A DNA stretch of 9,441 nucleotides from Gammaproteobacteria bacterium (GTDB lineage Bacteria > Pseudomonadota > Gammaproteobacteria > SZUA-21), in NCBI GenBank assembly GCA_027021095.1, contig JALUUZ010000352.1, positions 1 to 9,441 of the forward strand, written 5' to 3'. The translations under genes and the position numbers were made by a program. Positions within the stretch are counted from its first letter, which is position 1, and each line of letters begins with the position of its first letter. Shown in pieces: positions 1 to 7,319 of this stretch. The notes under the pieces are model-generated. The model ran no database searches. It was not told where the DNA came from and worked only from the letters and a program-made list of their open reading frames with translations.

Positions 1-703
1 AATTGTCCAAGTCGAAGTCTTTCAGGATCATCTTGGTGTGAAAGATATTTTCCTGGTAGACATTGACATCGAGCATCTGGTAGCGCTTGATGATATCGCG
101 TGACAGATAGTTCTGGATGGTGTTGATCTTGTGGTCGATAAAGTGCTTCTTGCCGCGCACGTCACGGGTAAAGCCGCGGACCCGGTAGTCCAGCGTGATA
201 ATGTCCGACTCGAAACTGTGGATCAGGTGATTCAACGCATTCAACGGTGAAGTCGTACCGCAGGTCGACACGTCGATGTCGACCCGGAAGGTGCTGATGC
301 CTTCGTCCGGATGGGTTTCCGGATAGGTATGCACGGTCAAGTGGCTTTTGTCCAGGTGCGCCAGGATCGTGTCCGGCAGCAGCCCGGTGATTTCGTCGTC
401 GCGGTGACTGGCTTCCGTTTGCTGTTCACTGCTGTCTGTACTTTCACAGATCAGCATGGTGACACTGGCACCCAATGGGTCGTAGTCCTGGTGGGCGATA
501 TTCAGGATCCTGGCGCCGATGATCCTGGCGACATTGGCCAGTATCTGGGTCAGCCGGTTGGCATTGTAGGCCTCGTCGATATATTCGATGTATTCGCGTT
601 GATGTGCGGTAGTCTTGGTATAGCAGATGTCATAGATGTTGAAACTGAGCGATTTTGTCAGGTTGTTGAATCCCTGCAGTTTTATTTTTCTCATTTTTGC
701 CAT
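1..703 (-). CDS. speD: S-adenosylmethionine decarboxylase proenzyme (partial, 3' end off window)
   Basis: SpeD decarboxylates S-adenosylmethionine to give the aminopropyl donor for spermidine synthesis in the cytoplasm. The family makes its own pyruvoyl cofactor by self-cleavage before a serine. About 234 codons are visible; the E. coli protein is about 264 residues, so roughly 30 C-terminal residues are missing. The N-terminus MAKMRKIKLQGFNNLTKSLS matches enterobacterial SpeD closely. The processing site lies in LDKSHLTVHTYPETHP: cleavage is expected between Lys119 and Ser120 (E. coli 111/112). The conserved STCG stretch and a C-terminal LDVNVYQENIFHTKM stretch follow. The ATG at 703 is the first possible start after an in-frame TGA 18 nt upstream, with GGGG 9 nt before it; an in-frame ATG at 694 is the alternative. 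A TATACT (735-730) lies upstream, but no -35 is seen. The osmC-like gene is 107 bp upstream on the same strand. The family call is firm. Confidence 0.96.
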   Translation of the reverse strand, partial: MAKMRKIKLQGFNNLTKSLSFNIYDICYTKTTAHQREYIEYIDEAYNANRLTQILANVARIIGARILNIAHQDYDPLGASVTMLICESTDSSEQQTEASHRDDEITGLLPDTILAHLDKSHLTVHTYPETHPDEGISTFRVDIDVSTCGTTSPLNALNHLIHSFESDIITLDYRVRGFTRDVRGKKHFIDHKINTIQNYLSRDIIKRYQMLDVNVYQENIFHTKMILKDFDLDN

Positions 704-810
704 TGCCTGGTACCCCGCTCAAGTTCTCAAGTATAGTCCAGATTGTGCCCGGCCCGGGTTTCTCACTAGTGTTCACGCCAACACAGAATAAGGGTGGTGA
801 GAAATGCGGG
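704..810. repeat. osmC-speD spacer with nested inverted repeats
   Basis: This 107-bp gap holds no credible gene. It contains an 8-bp perfect inverted repeat, TTTCTCAC (759-766) and GTGAGAAA (797-804), which encloses a second 5-bp one, GTGTT (769-773) and AACAC (780-784). On the minus strand this would fold just after the osmC-like stop codon. No U-run follows on either strand, so it is not a standard intrinsic terminator. It could be an RNA-processing or stability element, or chance. A weak promoter-like TATACT (735-730, minus) lies on the speD side. Confidence 0.4.
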
Positions 811-1227
811 CTAGACGTCGACGATTTCATAGTCATAGGTGATATCGGCAGTTTTTCCCAGCATGATCGATGCCGAGCAGTATTTTTCAGCCGACAACTG
901 AATCGCTCTTTCCACCTTGGCGCTGTCGAGCTTGGAGCCGCTGACGATGAAGTGCCCATGGATTTTGGTGAACACTTTCGGTTCGGATTGCGCCCGTTCG
1001 GCCGTCAGCTCGACCACGCAGTCGCTGACCTGTTGACGGTATTTCTGCAAAATGTGAATTACGTCAAATGCCGTACAGCCCCCCATGCCCATCAGCAGCA
1101 TTTCCATCGGTCTTGGCCCCTGGTTCTTGCCGCCGTGTTCCGGCGGTCCATCCATGACTATTGTATGTCCAGTTTCAGATTCGGCAACAAACTTTACACC
1201 CTGTTTCCATGTAATTTGTGCTTTCAT
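811..1227 (-). CDS. OsmC family protein, YhfA-like
   Basis: This is a 138-residue OsmC-fold protein closest in pattern to E. coli YhfA, which also sits divergently beside crp. OsmC/Ohr proteins are small cytoplasmic dimers; several reduce organic hydroperoxides through a pair of reactive cysteines. Both expected cysteines are present: Cys51 in PMEMLLMGMGGCTAFDV and Cys117 in LSAEKYCSASIML. The length equals the usual YhfA length. Substrate and physiological role are unproven for the YhfA branch, so peroxidase activity is an inference. The start ATG at 1227 gives the family's normal MKAQITWKQG N-terminus; only a weak GCGAG lies upstream as ribosome-binding site. It is followed by speD on the same strand after 107 bp, and its start faces crp across 163 bp. 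Confidence 0.9.
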   Translation of the reverse strand: MKAQITWKQGVKFVAESETGHTIVMDGPPEHGGKNQGPRPMEMLLMGMGGCTAFDVIHILQKYRQQVSDCVVELTAERAQSEPKVFTKIHGHFIVSGSKLDSAKVERAIQLSAEKYCSASIMLGKTADITYDYEIVDV

Positions 1228-1390
1228 GTGATCTCGCTGCTAGATTAATCCGGTCGCTAAGGTTACCATAGTTCGGGTTTTTGCTGGACAAGTAGTTTTT
1301 TTGGCCGTTTCAGAATAAATAATCGTAATTTCTTTGGTTTTTACTATATTACAAGGAATTAATTGATATTATTAACAGGTGAGAAATAAC
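1228..1390. promoter_or_regulatory. Divergent control region between osmC-like and crp
   Basis: This 163-bp region separates the two divergent genes and must carry their promoters. It is much richer in A+T than the coding DNA, most strongly from about 1290 to 1375. For crp, a TATATT (1345-1350) overlaps a TACTAT (1342-1347); both resemble a -10 box, but no convincing -35 lies at the right distance. A TGTGA at 1227-1231 matches a CRP half-site, but its partner half is missing, so autoregulation cannot be claimed. The strong ribosome-binding site AGGTGAG (1377-1383) lies 7 nt before the GTG at 1391. Confidence 0.45.
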
Positions 1391-2041
1391 GTGGAAGACA
1401 CAATGGCGAAATTACCGAGGGTGAAAGATACAGGTAACCCATCGATCGACAAGTTTCTGGAACATTGTCATAGAAGGCGCTATCCGCCTAAGAGTGTGAT
1501 CATCTATGCCGGTGACCAACCGGATGTTTTGTATTACATTCTCGAGGGTTCCGTCACGGTATTGATCGAAGACTCCGATGGCCGTGAAATCGTCCTGGCG
1601 TACCTGAATCCGGGTGATTTCTTTGGTGAGATGGGCTTGTTCGATGAGTCGACGCGCAGCGCCTGGGTCAGGACGCGCACCGCTTGTGAGCTGGCCGAAA
1701 TCAGCTACAGCCGTTATCGCCAGCTGGCTGAACATGATACCGGCATTCTGTTTGCGCTGGCCGCGCAGATGGCGACACGTCTGCGCAAGACCAGTCGTAA
1801 GGTTGGTGACCTGGCTTTTCTCGACGTGACCGGGCGTGTGGCCAGAACGCTGCTGGACCTGTGCAAGGAGCCGGATGCGATGACACACCCGGACGGTATG
1901 CAGATACGGATCACCCGCCAGGAGATCGGGCGTATCGTCGGCTGTTCCCGGGAGATGGTCGGCCGCGTACTGAAAACCTTGGAAGAACAGAACCTTATCT
2001 CTGTGAAGGGAAAAACCATCGTTGTTTTTGGAACCCGCTAG
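1391..2041 (+). CDS. crp: cAMP receptor protein, Vfr-like global regulator
   Basis: This is a CRP/FNR-family transcription factor of 216 residues, closer to Pseudomonas Vfr than to E. coli CRP (for example HCHRRRY, FGTR at the end, VGCSREMVGRVLK). The N-terminal cyclic-nucleotide domain keeps the cAMP-contact residues Gly79, Glu80, Arg89 and Ser90 (GDFFGEMGLF...RSAWVR) and Thr134-Ser135 on the dimer helix. The C-terminal winged helix keeps the DNA-reading residues Arg187, Glu188 and Arg192. It should therefore bind cAMP and TGTGA-N6-TCACA-type sites. The GTG at 1391 was chosen because AGGTGAG lies at ideal distance; an in-frame GTG at 1379 overlaps that site, and an ATG at 1403 would give 212 residues. 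The gene converges on the FliB-like gene with 5 bp between stops and no visible terminator. Confidence 0.96.
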   Translation: MEDTMAKLPRVKDTGNPSIDKFLEHCHRRRYPPKSVIIYAGDQPDVLYYILEGSVTVLIEDSDGREIVLAYLNPGDFFGEMGLFDESTRSAWVRTRTACELAEISYSRYRQLAEHDTGILFALAAQMATRLRKTSRKVGDLAFLDVTGRVARTLLDLCKEPDAMTHPDGMQIRITRQEIGRIVGCSREMVGRVLKTLEEQNLISVKGKTIVVFGTR

Positions 2042-2046
2042 CGTTG

Positions 2047-3264
2047 TTATGCCAGGTCGATGAACACATCGGCATACTGGTGCAACGCGTACTTTCCCGG
2101 GTCGGCGGCCAGCGTGTCGTAGATCACGTTGTTATGTGTCGCCTTGGCTTCAACCGTGTAGATCAGTGTCAGCAACTGTGCAGGCGTTATTTCCGCGGCC
2201 TGCTCGTAGAGCATCCAGCACAACAATAGTACGATGGAGAACGGGATGATGCAGAACAGGAAAGTGGCTGCATGATTTTTTCCTTCCGGGTCCCACGGAA
2301 ACCCCGCGTTGACGAAGACCAGTTGCAGGTAGTTTTCGAGTATCTGCCGGCAATGCGCCTGCAACCAGGTGTTGGCAGGTTCACTGTGTTTCGTCAGTTT
2401 GGCATAAAGGGTGGAATAGCCGGCCGCATTCGTGATTTCAGTATTCAATGTCCGCCACAAATCTGACTTTTCCAGTTCGATCAGTGCATGCCTGATTTTA
2501 AGTTGGCGGATCAGGCTGGCGATGGCTTTCCAGTAGTTGACGGCATTGCATGGGTCCGGTCGGAGTTTTTTTTGCTTGATACGCAGATTGGTCTCGTAGA
2601 CCTGGTTTTTGTATTTTTTAAGTTGGCGGACCAGGTCCTGGTCGAGGCCACCCGCCCGTTGCAGACACTGGTAGATCCTGCCGCAAAACCAGGCGATACT
2701 GTAAAGCCTGATGCCCAGCCTGTATTTTCTCAGCGCAAGGATCGCCGGTGTGACTTTCGACAGCCAATGGACCGCCTGCGAGTAGGTATCCAGCGGCATG
2801 CTGTTGCTGGTGCCGATGGGGGAGGTGGCATCGGCGGAGCAGAGCAATCCGCCGGATTCCTGTTCAAGCAAGGCCAGGCGCGCGATTTCCGGGCATGACA
2901 GCCAGGCCGATTTAAGTTCGAAATGTAGTGACGTGCGTGTAAATCGCGGGAACCGTACACAGACTTCGGGCATGTATTCGGTACCATAGCGGGACTGGAT
3001 GTTGCACAGTCCTTCGTCGCTGAGCAGGATGCATTGCTGGGTCGATCGATTTTTTTTGGTGATGTATTCCTTGTTCCCTGTGGTCTCCACTGCTTCCATT
3101 GACTCGGCCAATTCCGGCTTGTCGGTTTCAGCCTGCCAGCGTGCGGCCATCTCAGGGCTTAGGGTGATGCTCCACGGTCCACGGCAGCAGTTCTGGGGGC
3201 ACTTTTCACCAACACACTGAAACTGTTCCAGTATGTTCAGCTTGTATTCCACCGGTCCTGGCAT
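2047..3264 (-). CDS. FliB-like protein, putative Fe-S lysine-N-methylase
   Basis: This 405-residue protein has the cysteine pattern of the flagellin lysine-N-methylase FliB family. An N-terminal C-x4-C-x3-CC block (Cys17, 22, 26, 27) is followed by Cys78, Cys87 (DEGLCNIQSRYG), Cys102 (MPEVCVRFPR) and Cys124 (LSCPE). FliB of Salmonella methylates lysines of flagellin and is reported to carry an Fe-S cluster; related YkgJ-type cysteine-cluster proteins lack a known role. The C-terminal half is helical-looking and poorly conserved, with a hydrophobic stretch FLFCIIPFSIVLLLCWML late in the protein. The start ATG at 3264 follows AGGAAACGACT; a longer reading would run into trpC. It begins 13 bp after the trpC stop, so it is probably the last gene of the trp operon. 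No flagellar gene is nearby, so the substrate is unknown. Family placement is fairly sure; the reaction is inferred. Confidence 0.8.
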   Translation of the reverse strand: MPGPVEYKLNILEQFQCVGEKCPQNCCRGPWSITLSPEMAARWQAETDKPELAESMEAVETTGNKEYITKKNRSTQQCILLSDEGLCNIQSRYGTEYMPEVCVRFPRFTRTSLHFELKSAWLSCPEIARLALLEQESGGLLCSADATSPIGTSNSMPLDTYSQAVHWLSKVTPAILALRKYRLGIRLYSIAWFCGRIYQCLQRAGGLDQDLVRQLKKYKNQVYETNLRIKQKKLRPDPCNAVNYWKAIASLIRQLKIRHALIELEKSDLWRTLNTEITNAAGYSTLYAKLTKHSEPANTWLQAHCRQILENYLQLVFVNAGFPWDPEGKNHAATFLFCIIPFSIVLLLCWMLYEQAAEITPAQLLTLIYTVEAKATHNNVIYDTLAADPGKYALHQYADVFIDLA

Positions 3265-3277
3265 AGTCGTTTCCTGC

Positions 3278-4084
3278 TTAGTGGTTGAAAAACAATTGCT
3301 CCAACGCAGCACCCGGGTCCGGTGCACGCATCAGGGCTTCGCCGACGAGAAAGGTGTTGACCCGGTGTCGTAGCATCCTGGTCACATCGCCAGGCGCCAG
3401 GATACCGCTCTCGGTAACCACGATCCGGTCATCGTCTATCATGCCCAGTAACTCGAGGGTGGTTTCTAGCCGGGTGGTAAAGTTGCGCAGGTTGCGGTTG
3501 TTGATGCCGATCATCGGCAGGGGCAGTGCAAGTGCGGTTTCGAGCTCTGCCTTGTCGTGGACTTCGACCAGGACATCCATCCCCAATTCCGTGGCCAGTC
3601 CGGTCAATGCCTGCAGCTGTGTTGTTTCCAGCGCCGCCACGATCAGCAGGATACAGTCTGCTCCCAACACGCGGGCTTCATAGACCTGGTAGGGATCGAT
3701 AATAAAATCTTTGCGCAGCACCGGCAGTGTACAGGCGTCGCGGGCCTGTTGCAGGTATTCCGGGGCACCCTGAAAGAAATCCCTGTCGGTCAGCACCGAC
3801 AGGCACGCTGCGCCGGCCTGCGCGTAGCTTGCGGCAATCGCCGCCGGGTCGAAGTCTTCGCGCAGGATCCCTTTGCTGGGTGAAGCCTTTTTGATTTCGG
3901 CAATGACCGCGGGCAGTTGTCGTCGCAGCTTGCGTTCGATCGCAGCCACAAAACCACGTGGTGGCGGGGTGCCGGTGAGTTGCTGTTGCAGCCGGCTTAG
4001 CGGCTGCTGCCTGCCGGCCTCGGCAATTTCTTCGGCCTTGCGGTGCAGAATTTTTTTGAGTATGTCGGGGGTATCCTGTTTCAT
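3278..4084 (-). CDS. trpC: Indole-3-glycerol-phosphate synthase
   Basis: TrpC closes the ring of carboxyphenylamino-deoxyribulose phosphate to give indole-3-glycerol phosphate in tryptophan synthesis. The 268-residue protein is a single-domain TIM barrel without a fused TrpF. Signature stretches appear in order: IAEIKKASPSKG (61-72, with the catalytic Glu/Lys region), LSVLTD (95-100), LRKDFIID (123-130), VEVH (173-176), GINNRNL (193-199) and TESGI (224-228). The ATG at 4084 gives the normal N-terminus MKQDTPDILKKIL; upstream starts in the same frame would overlap trpD by up to about 180 bp and add no conserved sequence. The ribosome-binding site is weak. The gene starts 19 bp after the trpD stop and is followed after 13 bp by the FliB-like gene. 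Confidence 0.97.
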   Translation of the reverse strand: MKQDTPDILKKILHRKAEEIAEAGRQQPLSRLQQQLTGTPPPRGFVAAIERKLRRQLPAVIAEIKKASPSKGILREDFDPAAIAASYAQAGAACLSVLTDRDFFQGAPEYLQQARDACTLPVLRKDFIIDPYQVYEARVLGADCILLIVAALETTQLQALTGLATELGMDVLVEVHDKAELETALALPLPMIGINNRNLRNFTTRLETTLELLGMIDDDRIVVTESGILAPGDVTRMLRHRVNTFLVGEALMRAPDPGAALEQLFFNH

Positions 4085-4103
4085 CGGTTGTGCCAGCCGG
4101 TGT

Positions 4104-5120
4104 TCAGTGGCGATTGGAGACTTCGACCAGCTGGTCCAGTCTGTGCTGCGCACTGCCGTCAGCCAGGACCGCCTGTGCCCTGGCGATGCCGTCGGCCAGT
4201 GTCGTTTCCAGGTCGCAGGCATAGATCGCGGCGCCGGCATTGAGCGCAATGACGTCCGCTGCAGGTCCTTTTGTGCCGGCAAAGGCCGAGCGGATCATGT
4301 CCAGGCTTTCCTGCGCATCATCGACTGCGATTTTTTTCAGTCCCGACAACTCGATGCCGTAGTCTTCCGGGTTGATGTCGTAGGTGCTGATCTGGCCATC
4401 GACCAGCTCGGCGACATGCGTGTTGCAGCTGATGCTGATTTCATCCATGCCGTCGGACGCATGCACCACCAGTACATGTTGGCTGCCCAGTTGTTTGAGG
4501 ACTTCAGCGATCGGCACCAGCCATTGCCGGGCAAACACACCGAGCACCTGGTTTGGCGCATCGGCCGGGTTGGTCAATGGCCCGAGCAGATTGAACAAGG
4601 TGCGTATCCCCATTTCGCGGCGTGGGCCTATCGCGTGTTTCATTGCGCTGTGATGCATCGGCGCAAACATAAAGCCGACACCGACCTCCTCGATACAGCG
4701 CGCGACCTGCTGCGGGCTGCAGTCGAGGTTGACGCCGGCAGCCTCGAGGACATCGGCACTGCCGGACTTGCTGGACACGGAGCGGTTGCCGTGCTTGGCG
4801 ACGTGTCCGCCGGCGGCGGCCACGACGATTGCGCTGGCCGTGGAAATATTGAAGGTGCTGATTCCGTCTCCGCCGGTGCCGCAGGTGTCCACCAGGTGAT
4901 CGCAATCGACTTCGACCTTGGTCGACAGACCGCGCATCACGCCGGCGGCAGCGGCGATTTCATCGACCGTTTCGCCTTTCATCCGCAGGCCGACCAGGAA
5001 CCCGCCGATCTGGGCCGGTGTCGCCTGGCCGGTCATGATCTGGCGCATCACGTCGATCATCTGGTCTGACGTCAGGTCTTTGTGTTCAAGTACGGTTTGG
5101 ATCGCTGCCTGGATTTGCAT
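4104..5120 (-). CDS. trpD: Anthranilate phosphoribosyltransferase
   Basis: TrpD transfers the phosphoribosyl group of PRPP to anthranilate, the second step of the tryptophan branch. The protein has 338 residues, the normal length for the unfused enzyme. It shows the PRPP-binding loop DTCGTGGDG (78-86), the NIST motif (90-93) and the KHGNRSVSSKSGSADVLE segment from Lys108 that contacts both substrates. The later DGMDE segment binds metal in this family. The N-terminal helical domain (MQIQAAIQTVLEHKDLTSDQ) is intact. AGGA lies about 10 nt before the ATG at 5120. The gene starts 18 bp after trpG. TrpG is a separate polypeptide here, unlike the TrpG-TrpD fusion of E. coli. Confidence 0.97.
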   Translation of the reverse strand: MQIQAAIQTVLEHKDLTSDQMIDVMRQIMTGQATPAQIGGFLVGLRMKGETVDEIAAAAGVMRGLSTKVEVDCDHLVDTCGTGGDGISTFNISTASAIVVAAAGGHVAKHGNRSVSSKSGSADVLEAAGVNLDCSPQQVARCIEEVGVGFMFAPMHHSAMKHAIGPRREMGIRTLFNLLGPLTNPADAPNQVLGVFARQWLVPIAEVLKQLGSQHVLVVHASDGMDEISISCNTHVAELVDGQISTYDINPEDYGIELSGLKKIAVDDAQESLDMIRSAFAGTKGPAADVIALNAGAAIYACDLETTLADGIARAQAVLADGSAQHRLDQLVEVSNRH

Positions 5121-5138
5121 ACGTGTGTTTCCTGTCGG

Positions 5139-5729
5139 TTAGTTTGTTGTCCTGCTGTCCAAAAAATTTTGCAGCATGCGGTGTCCCTGGTGTGTCAAGA
5201 TCGACTCAGGGTGAAATTGTACACCTTCGACATTCAGTTGCTTGTGGCGTATACCCATGATTTCATCCATTTTACCGGAATCATCCTCGGTCCAGGCGGT
5301 TATTTCAAGGCAATCGGGCAGGCTTTGCTTGTCGATCACCAGTGAGTGATAGCGGGTGGCCTGTACCGGGTTGTCGATGTCCTGAAACAGGTAGCGGTTT
5401 TTGTGTACCACCTCGGAAGTTTTTCCATGCATGATCCGGCTGGCATGGACGATTTCCCCGCCAAAGGCCTGGCCGATACTCTGGTGTCCGAGGCATACAC
5501 CCAGCAGCGGGATGCGTCCGCTGAAATGCTTGATCGTGTCGACAGAAATTCCTGCCTCGTTGGGGGTGCAGGGGCCGGGCGAGATGACGATATACTCCGG
5601 GTCCAGTCTTTCTATCTCCTGGATCGAGATTCTATCGTTGCGCACCACCTTGATCTCCACACCCAGTTCACCGAAATATTGTACCAGGTTATAGGTAAAG
5701 GAATCGTAGTTGTCGATCATCAGTAACAT
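5139..5729 (-). CDS. trpG: Anthranilate synthase component II (glutamine amidotransferase)
   Basis: TrpG hydrolyses glutamine and passes ammonia to TrpE to make anthranilate from chorismate. The 196-residue class I amidotransferase has the full catalytic triad: Cys79 in LLGVCLGHQSIGQ, His173 and Glu175 in VQFHPES. The oxyanion loop SPGPCTPNEAG (50-60) and the HGKTS segment (101-105) are also present. The ATG at 5729 gives MLLMIDNYDSFTYNL, the usual N-terminus, and has AGGTG 6 nt upstream. A GTG at 5738 is in frame but overlaps that site. Only 9 nt separate the trpE stop from this start and the ribosome-binding site overlaps the trpE stop, which suggests translational coupling of the two subunits. 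The close relative PabA would look similar; the trpE and trpD neighbours decide for TrpG, although it may also serve folate synthesis. Confidence 0.97.
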   Translation of the reverse strand: MLLMIDNYDSFTYNLVQYFGELGVEIKVVRNDRISIQEIERLDPEYIVISPGPCTPNEAGISVDTIKHFSGRIPLLGVCLGHQSIGQAFGGEIVHASRIMHGKTSEVVHKNRYLFQDIDNPVQATRYHSLVIDKQSLPDCLEITAWTEDDSGKMDEIMGIRHKQLNVEGVQFHPESILTHQGHRMLQNFLDSRTTN

Positions 5730-5738
5730 GCAACGCAC

Positions 5739-7226
5739 CTATTTGTGTACACTGTCGAGCCCGGCCTCGGCCATGCTGACGGCACGGAAGACAGCCCGGC
5801 CTTTGTTCATCGTTTCGTCCCATTCGTTGGCTGGTATGGAATCGGCGACGATGCCGGCGCCCGCCTGGATGTGCAGGCGTTCATCCTTGATCACTGCGGT
5901 CCGGATCGCGATCGCGGTATCCATATTGCCCGACCACGACAGGTACCCGACTGCGCCGGCGTAGATCCCGCGCTTGACGGGTTCCAACTCGTCGATAACT
6001 TCCATCGCGCGTATCTTGGGGGCGCCGCTGACGGTGCCGGCCGGGAAGGTTGCACGCAGCACATCCATTGCCGTCATCCCCGGCAGCAGTTTGCCGGTGA
6101 CGTTGGAAACGATATGCATGACATGCGAGTAGCGTTCGATAATCATTTTCTCGGTCAGCACGACGCTGCCTGTCCGTGCAACCCGGCCGACGTCGTTGCG
6201 GCCAAGGTCGATCAGCATCAGGTGTTCCGCGAGTTCCTTGGGGTCGGCAAGAAGGTCTTGTTCCCAACGCAGGTCTTCCGCCTCGGTTTCTCCCCGGGGC
6301 CTCGTGCCGGCGATCGGTCTGACGGTGACAACACCGTCTTCGAGACGGGTCAGGATCTCGGGTGATGAACCGACGACCTGGAACTGATCGAGTTCGAGAA
6401 AAAACATATAGGGCGATGGGTTCAGGCTGCGTAACGCGCGGTACAGGTCCAGCGGTTCGCCGTGATAGTCGACGCTCAGGCGTTGTGACAGCACGATCTG
6501 CATCGCATCCCCATCGACGATGTATTGTTTGCAGCGTCTGACGGCATCCTCGAATCCCTGGCGGGTAAAACCAGAGACGAAATCCTCCTCATGCACCTGC
6601 ACGCATGCCGGTTTGACCGGGTAGGTCAGGGGCTCGTTACGTAAACGGCCGACCAGGAAATCCAGGCGCTGCTGTGCTGTGTCCAGTGCGTCATCCTGTT
6701 CGCTGTGTGCGTGAACGATCACATGGATCTTGCCGGTCAGATTGTCGAACACCAGCACTTCGTCCGAGACCATCAGCAGGATATCCGGAGTCTGCAGGGT
6801 GTCCGGATTCGGGCTCCGGCGCAGCCGGGGTTCAATATAGCGTATCGTGTCATAGCCGAAGTAACCGACCAGCCCACCGGTAAAGCGCGGCATGCCATCG
6901 ATCTCCGGGATATGAAAGCTGTTTTGGTAGTCTTCGATCCACTGCAGCGGGTCCTGGTGCTGCAGCTGCTGCGACAGCCGGCCCTGTTCATGGACGTTGA
7001 TCTGTGAGCCGTCGATTTTGATCACGGTGTTACAGGGAAGGCCGATGATCGAGTAGCGGCCCCATTTTTCGCCGCCGTGTACTGATTCGAACAGGTAGGA
7101 GTAAGGACCCTTGGCCAGCTTGAGGTAGGCACTCAGTGGCGTATCCAGGTCCGCCAGCACTTCGCGCATCAGCGGGATGCGGTTGTAGCCTTGTGCAACA
7201 AGAGATTGGTAGCGTTCTGGTGTCAT
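5739..7226 (-). CDS. trpE: Anthranilate synthase component I
   Basis: TrpE converts chorismate to anthranilate using ammonia from TrpG and is the feedback-controlled entry point to tryptophan. The protein has 495 residues, the normal length. The N-terminal regulatory domain contains SYLFESVHGGEKWGRYSIIG; Ser48 of the LFES motif corresponds to the tryptophan-binding serine, so feedback inhibition is probably intact. The chorismate-binding domain shows PIAGTRPRGE (about 303-312), HLMLIDLGRNDVGRV (about 335-349), TVSGAPKIRAMEVIDELEP (about 395-413) and AGAGIVADS near the C-terminus. The ATG at 7226 gives the family-like N-terminus MTPERYQSLVAQGYNRIP; upstream codons add no conserved sequence. 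No good ribosome-binding site precedes it, and the start codon lies inside one arm of a long inverted repeat (see the leader entry), which suggests translational control. Confidence 0.97.
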   Translation of the reverse strand: MTPERYQSLVAQGYNRIPLMREVLADLDTPLSAYLKLAKGPYSYLFESVHGGEKWGRYSIIGLPCNTVIKIDGSQINVHEQGRLSQQLQHQDPLQWIEDYQNSFHIPEIDGMPRFTGGLVGYFGYDTIRYIEPRLRRSPNPDTLQTPDILLMVSDEVLVFDNLTGKIHVIVHAHSEQDDALDTAQQRLDFLVGRLRNEPLTYPVKPACVQVHEEDFVSGFTRQGFEDAVRRCKQYIVDGDAMQIVLSQRLSVDYHGEPLDLYRALRSLNPSPYMFFLELDQFQVVGSSPEILTRLEDGVVTVRPIAGTRPRGETEAEDLRWEQDLLADPKELAEHLMLIDLGRNDVGRVARTGSVVLTEKMIIERYSHVMHIVSNVTGKLLPGMTAMDVLRATFPAGTVSGAPKIRAMEVIDELEPVKRGIYAGAVGYLSWSGNMDTAIAIRTAVIKDERLHIQAGAGIVADSIPANEWDETMNKGRAVFRAVSMAEAGLDSVHK

Positions 7227-7288
7227 GATTACATCGAGTACGAAATCGGTATCAATAGTGCGGGGCTGAACGATACGGCGTCCCGCCG

Positions 7289-7319
7289 GAATCCCCACGG
7301 CTGGCGGCGCCGTGGATTC
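7289..7319 (-). repeat. Hairpin A in the trpE leader
   Basis: On the minus strand, GAATCCACGGC and GCCGTGGGGATTC pair over 11 bp with a GG bulge and the 7-nt loop GCCGCCA. The stop codon of the leader mini-ORF overlaps its 5' arm. Hairpin B (7288-7276) follows without a gap. The loop CCGCC can also pair with GGCGG of hairpin B, giving a possible alternative fold. Confidence 0.55.

Noticed and set aside
1227..1231. CRP-binding site for autoregulation
   Set aside because: Only the TGTGA half-site is present; the TCACA partner at 6-nt spacing is missing.
697..1248. 183-codon plus-strand frame across the osmC-like gene
   Set aside because: It is antisense to a well-conserved OsmC family protein and resembles no family.
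4085..4282. Longer TrpC with about 66 extra N-terminal residues
   Set aside because: The extension lies inside trpD in another frame and has no TrpC-like sequence; ATG 4084 gives the usual length.
3873..5069. 398-codon plus-strand open frame opposite trpC and trpD
   Set aside because: It lies antisense to two clearly conserved genes, has low-complexity composition with no recognisable domain, and arises from the high GC codon use of the real genes.
5745..6365. 206-codon plus-strand frame opposite trpE
   Set aside because: It is a shadow of the conserved chorismate-binding domain of TrpE.
7276..7319. Hairpins A and B as an intrinsic terminator
   Set aside because: No run of U follows either hairpin on the minus strand, so a Rho-independent attenuator is not supported.
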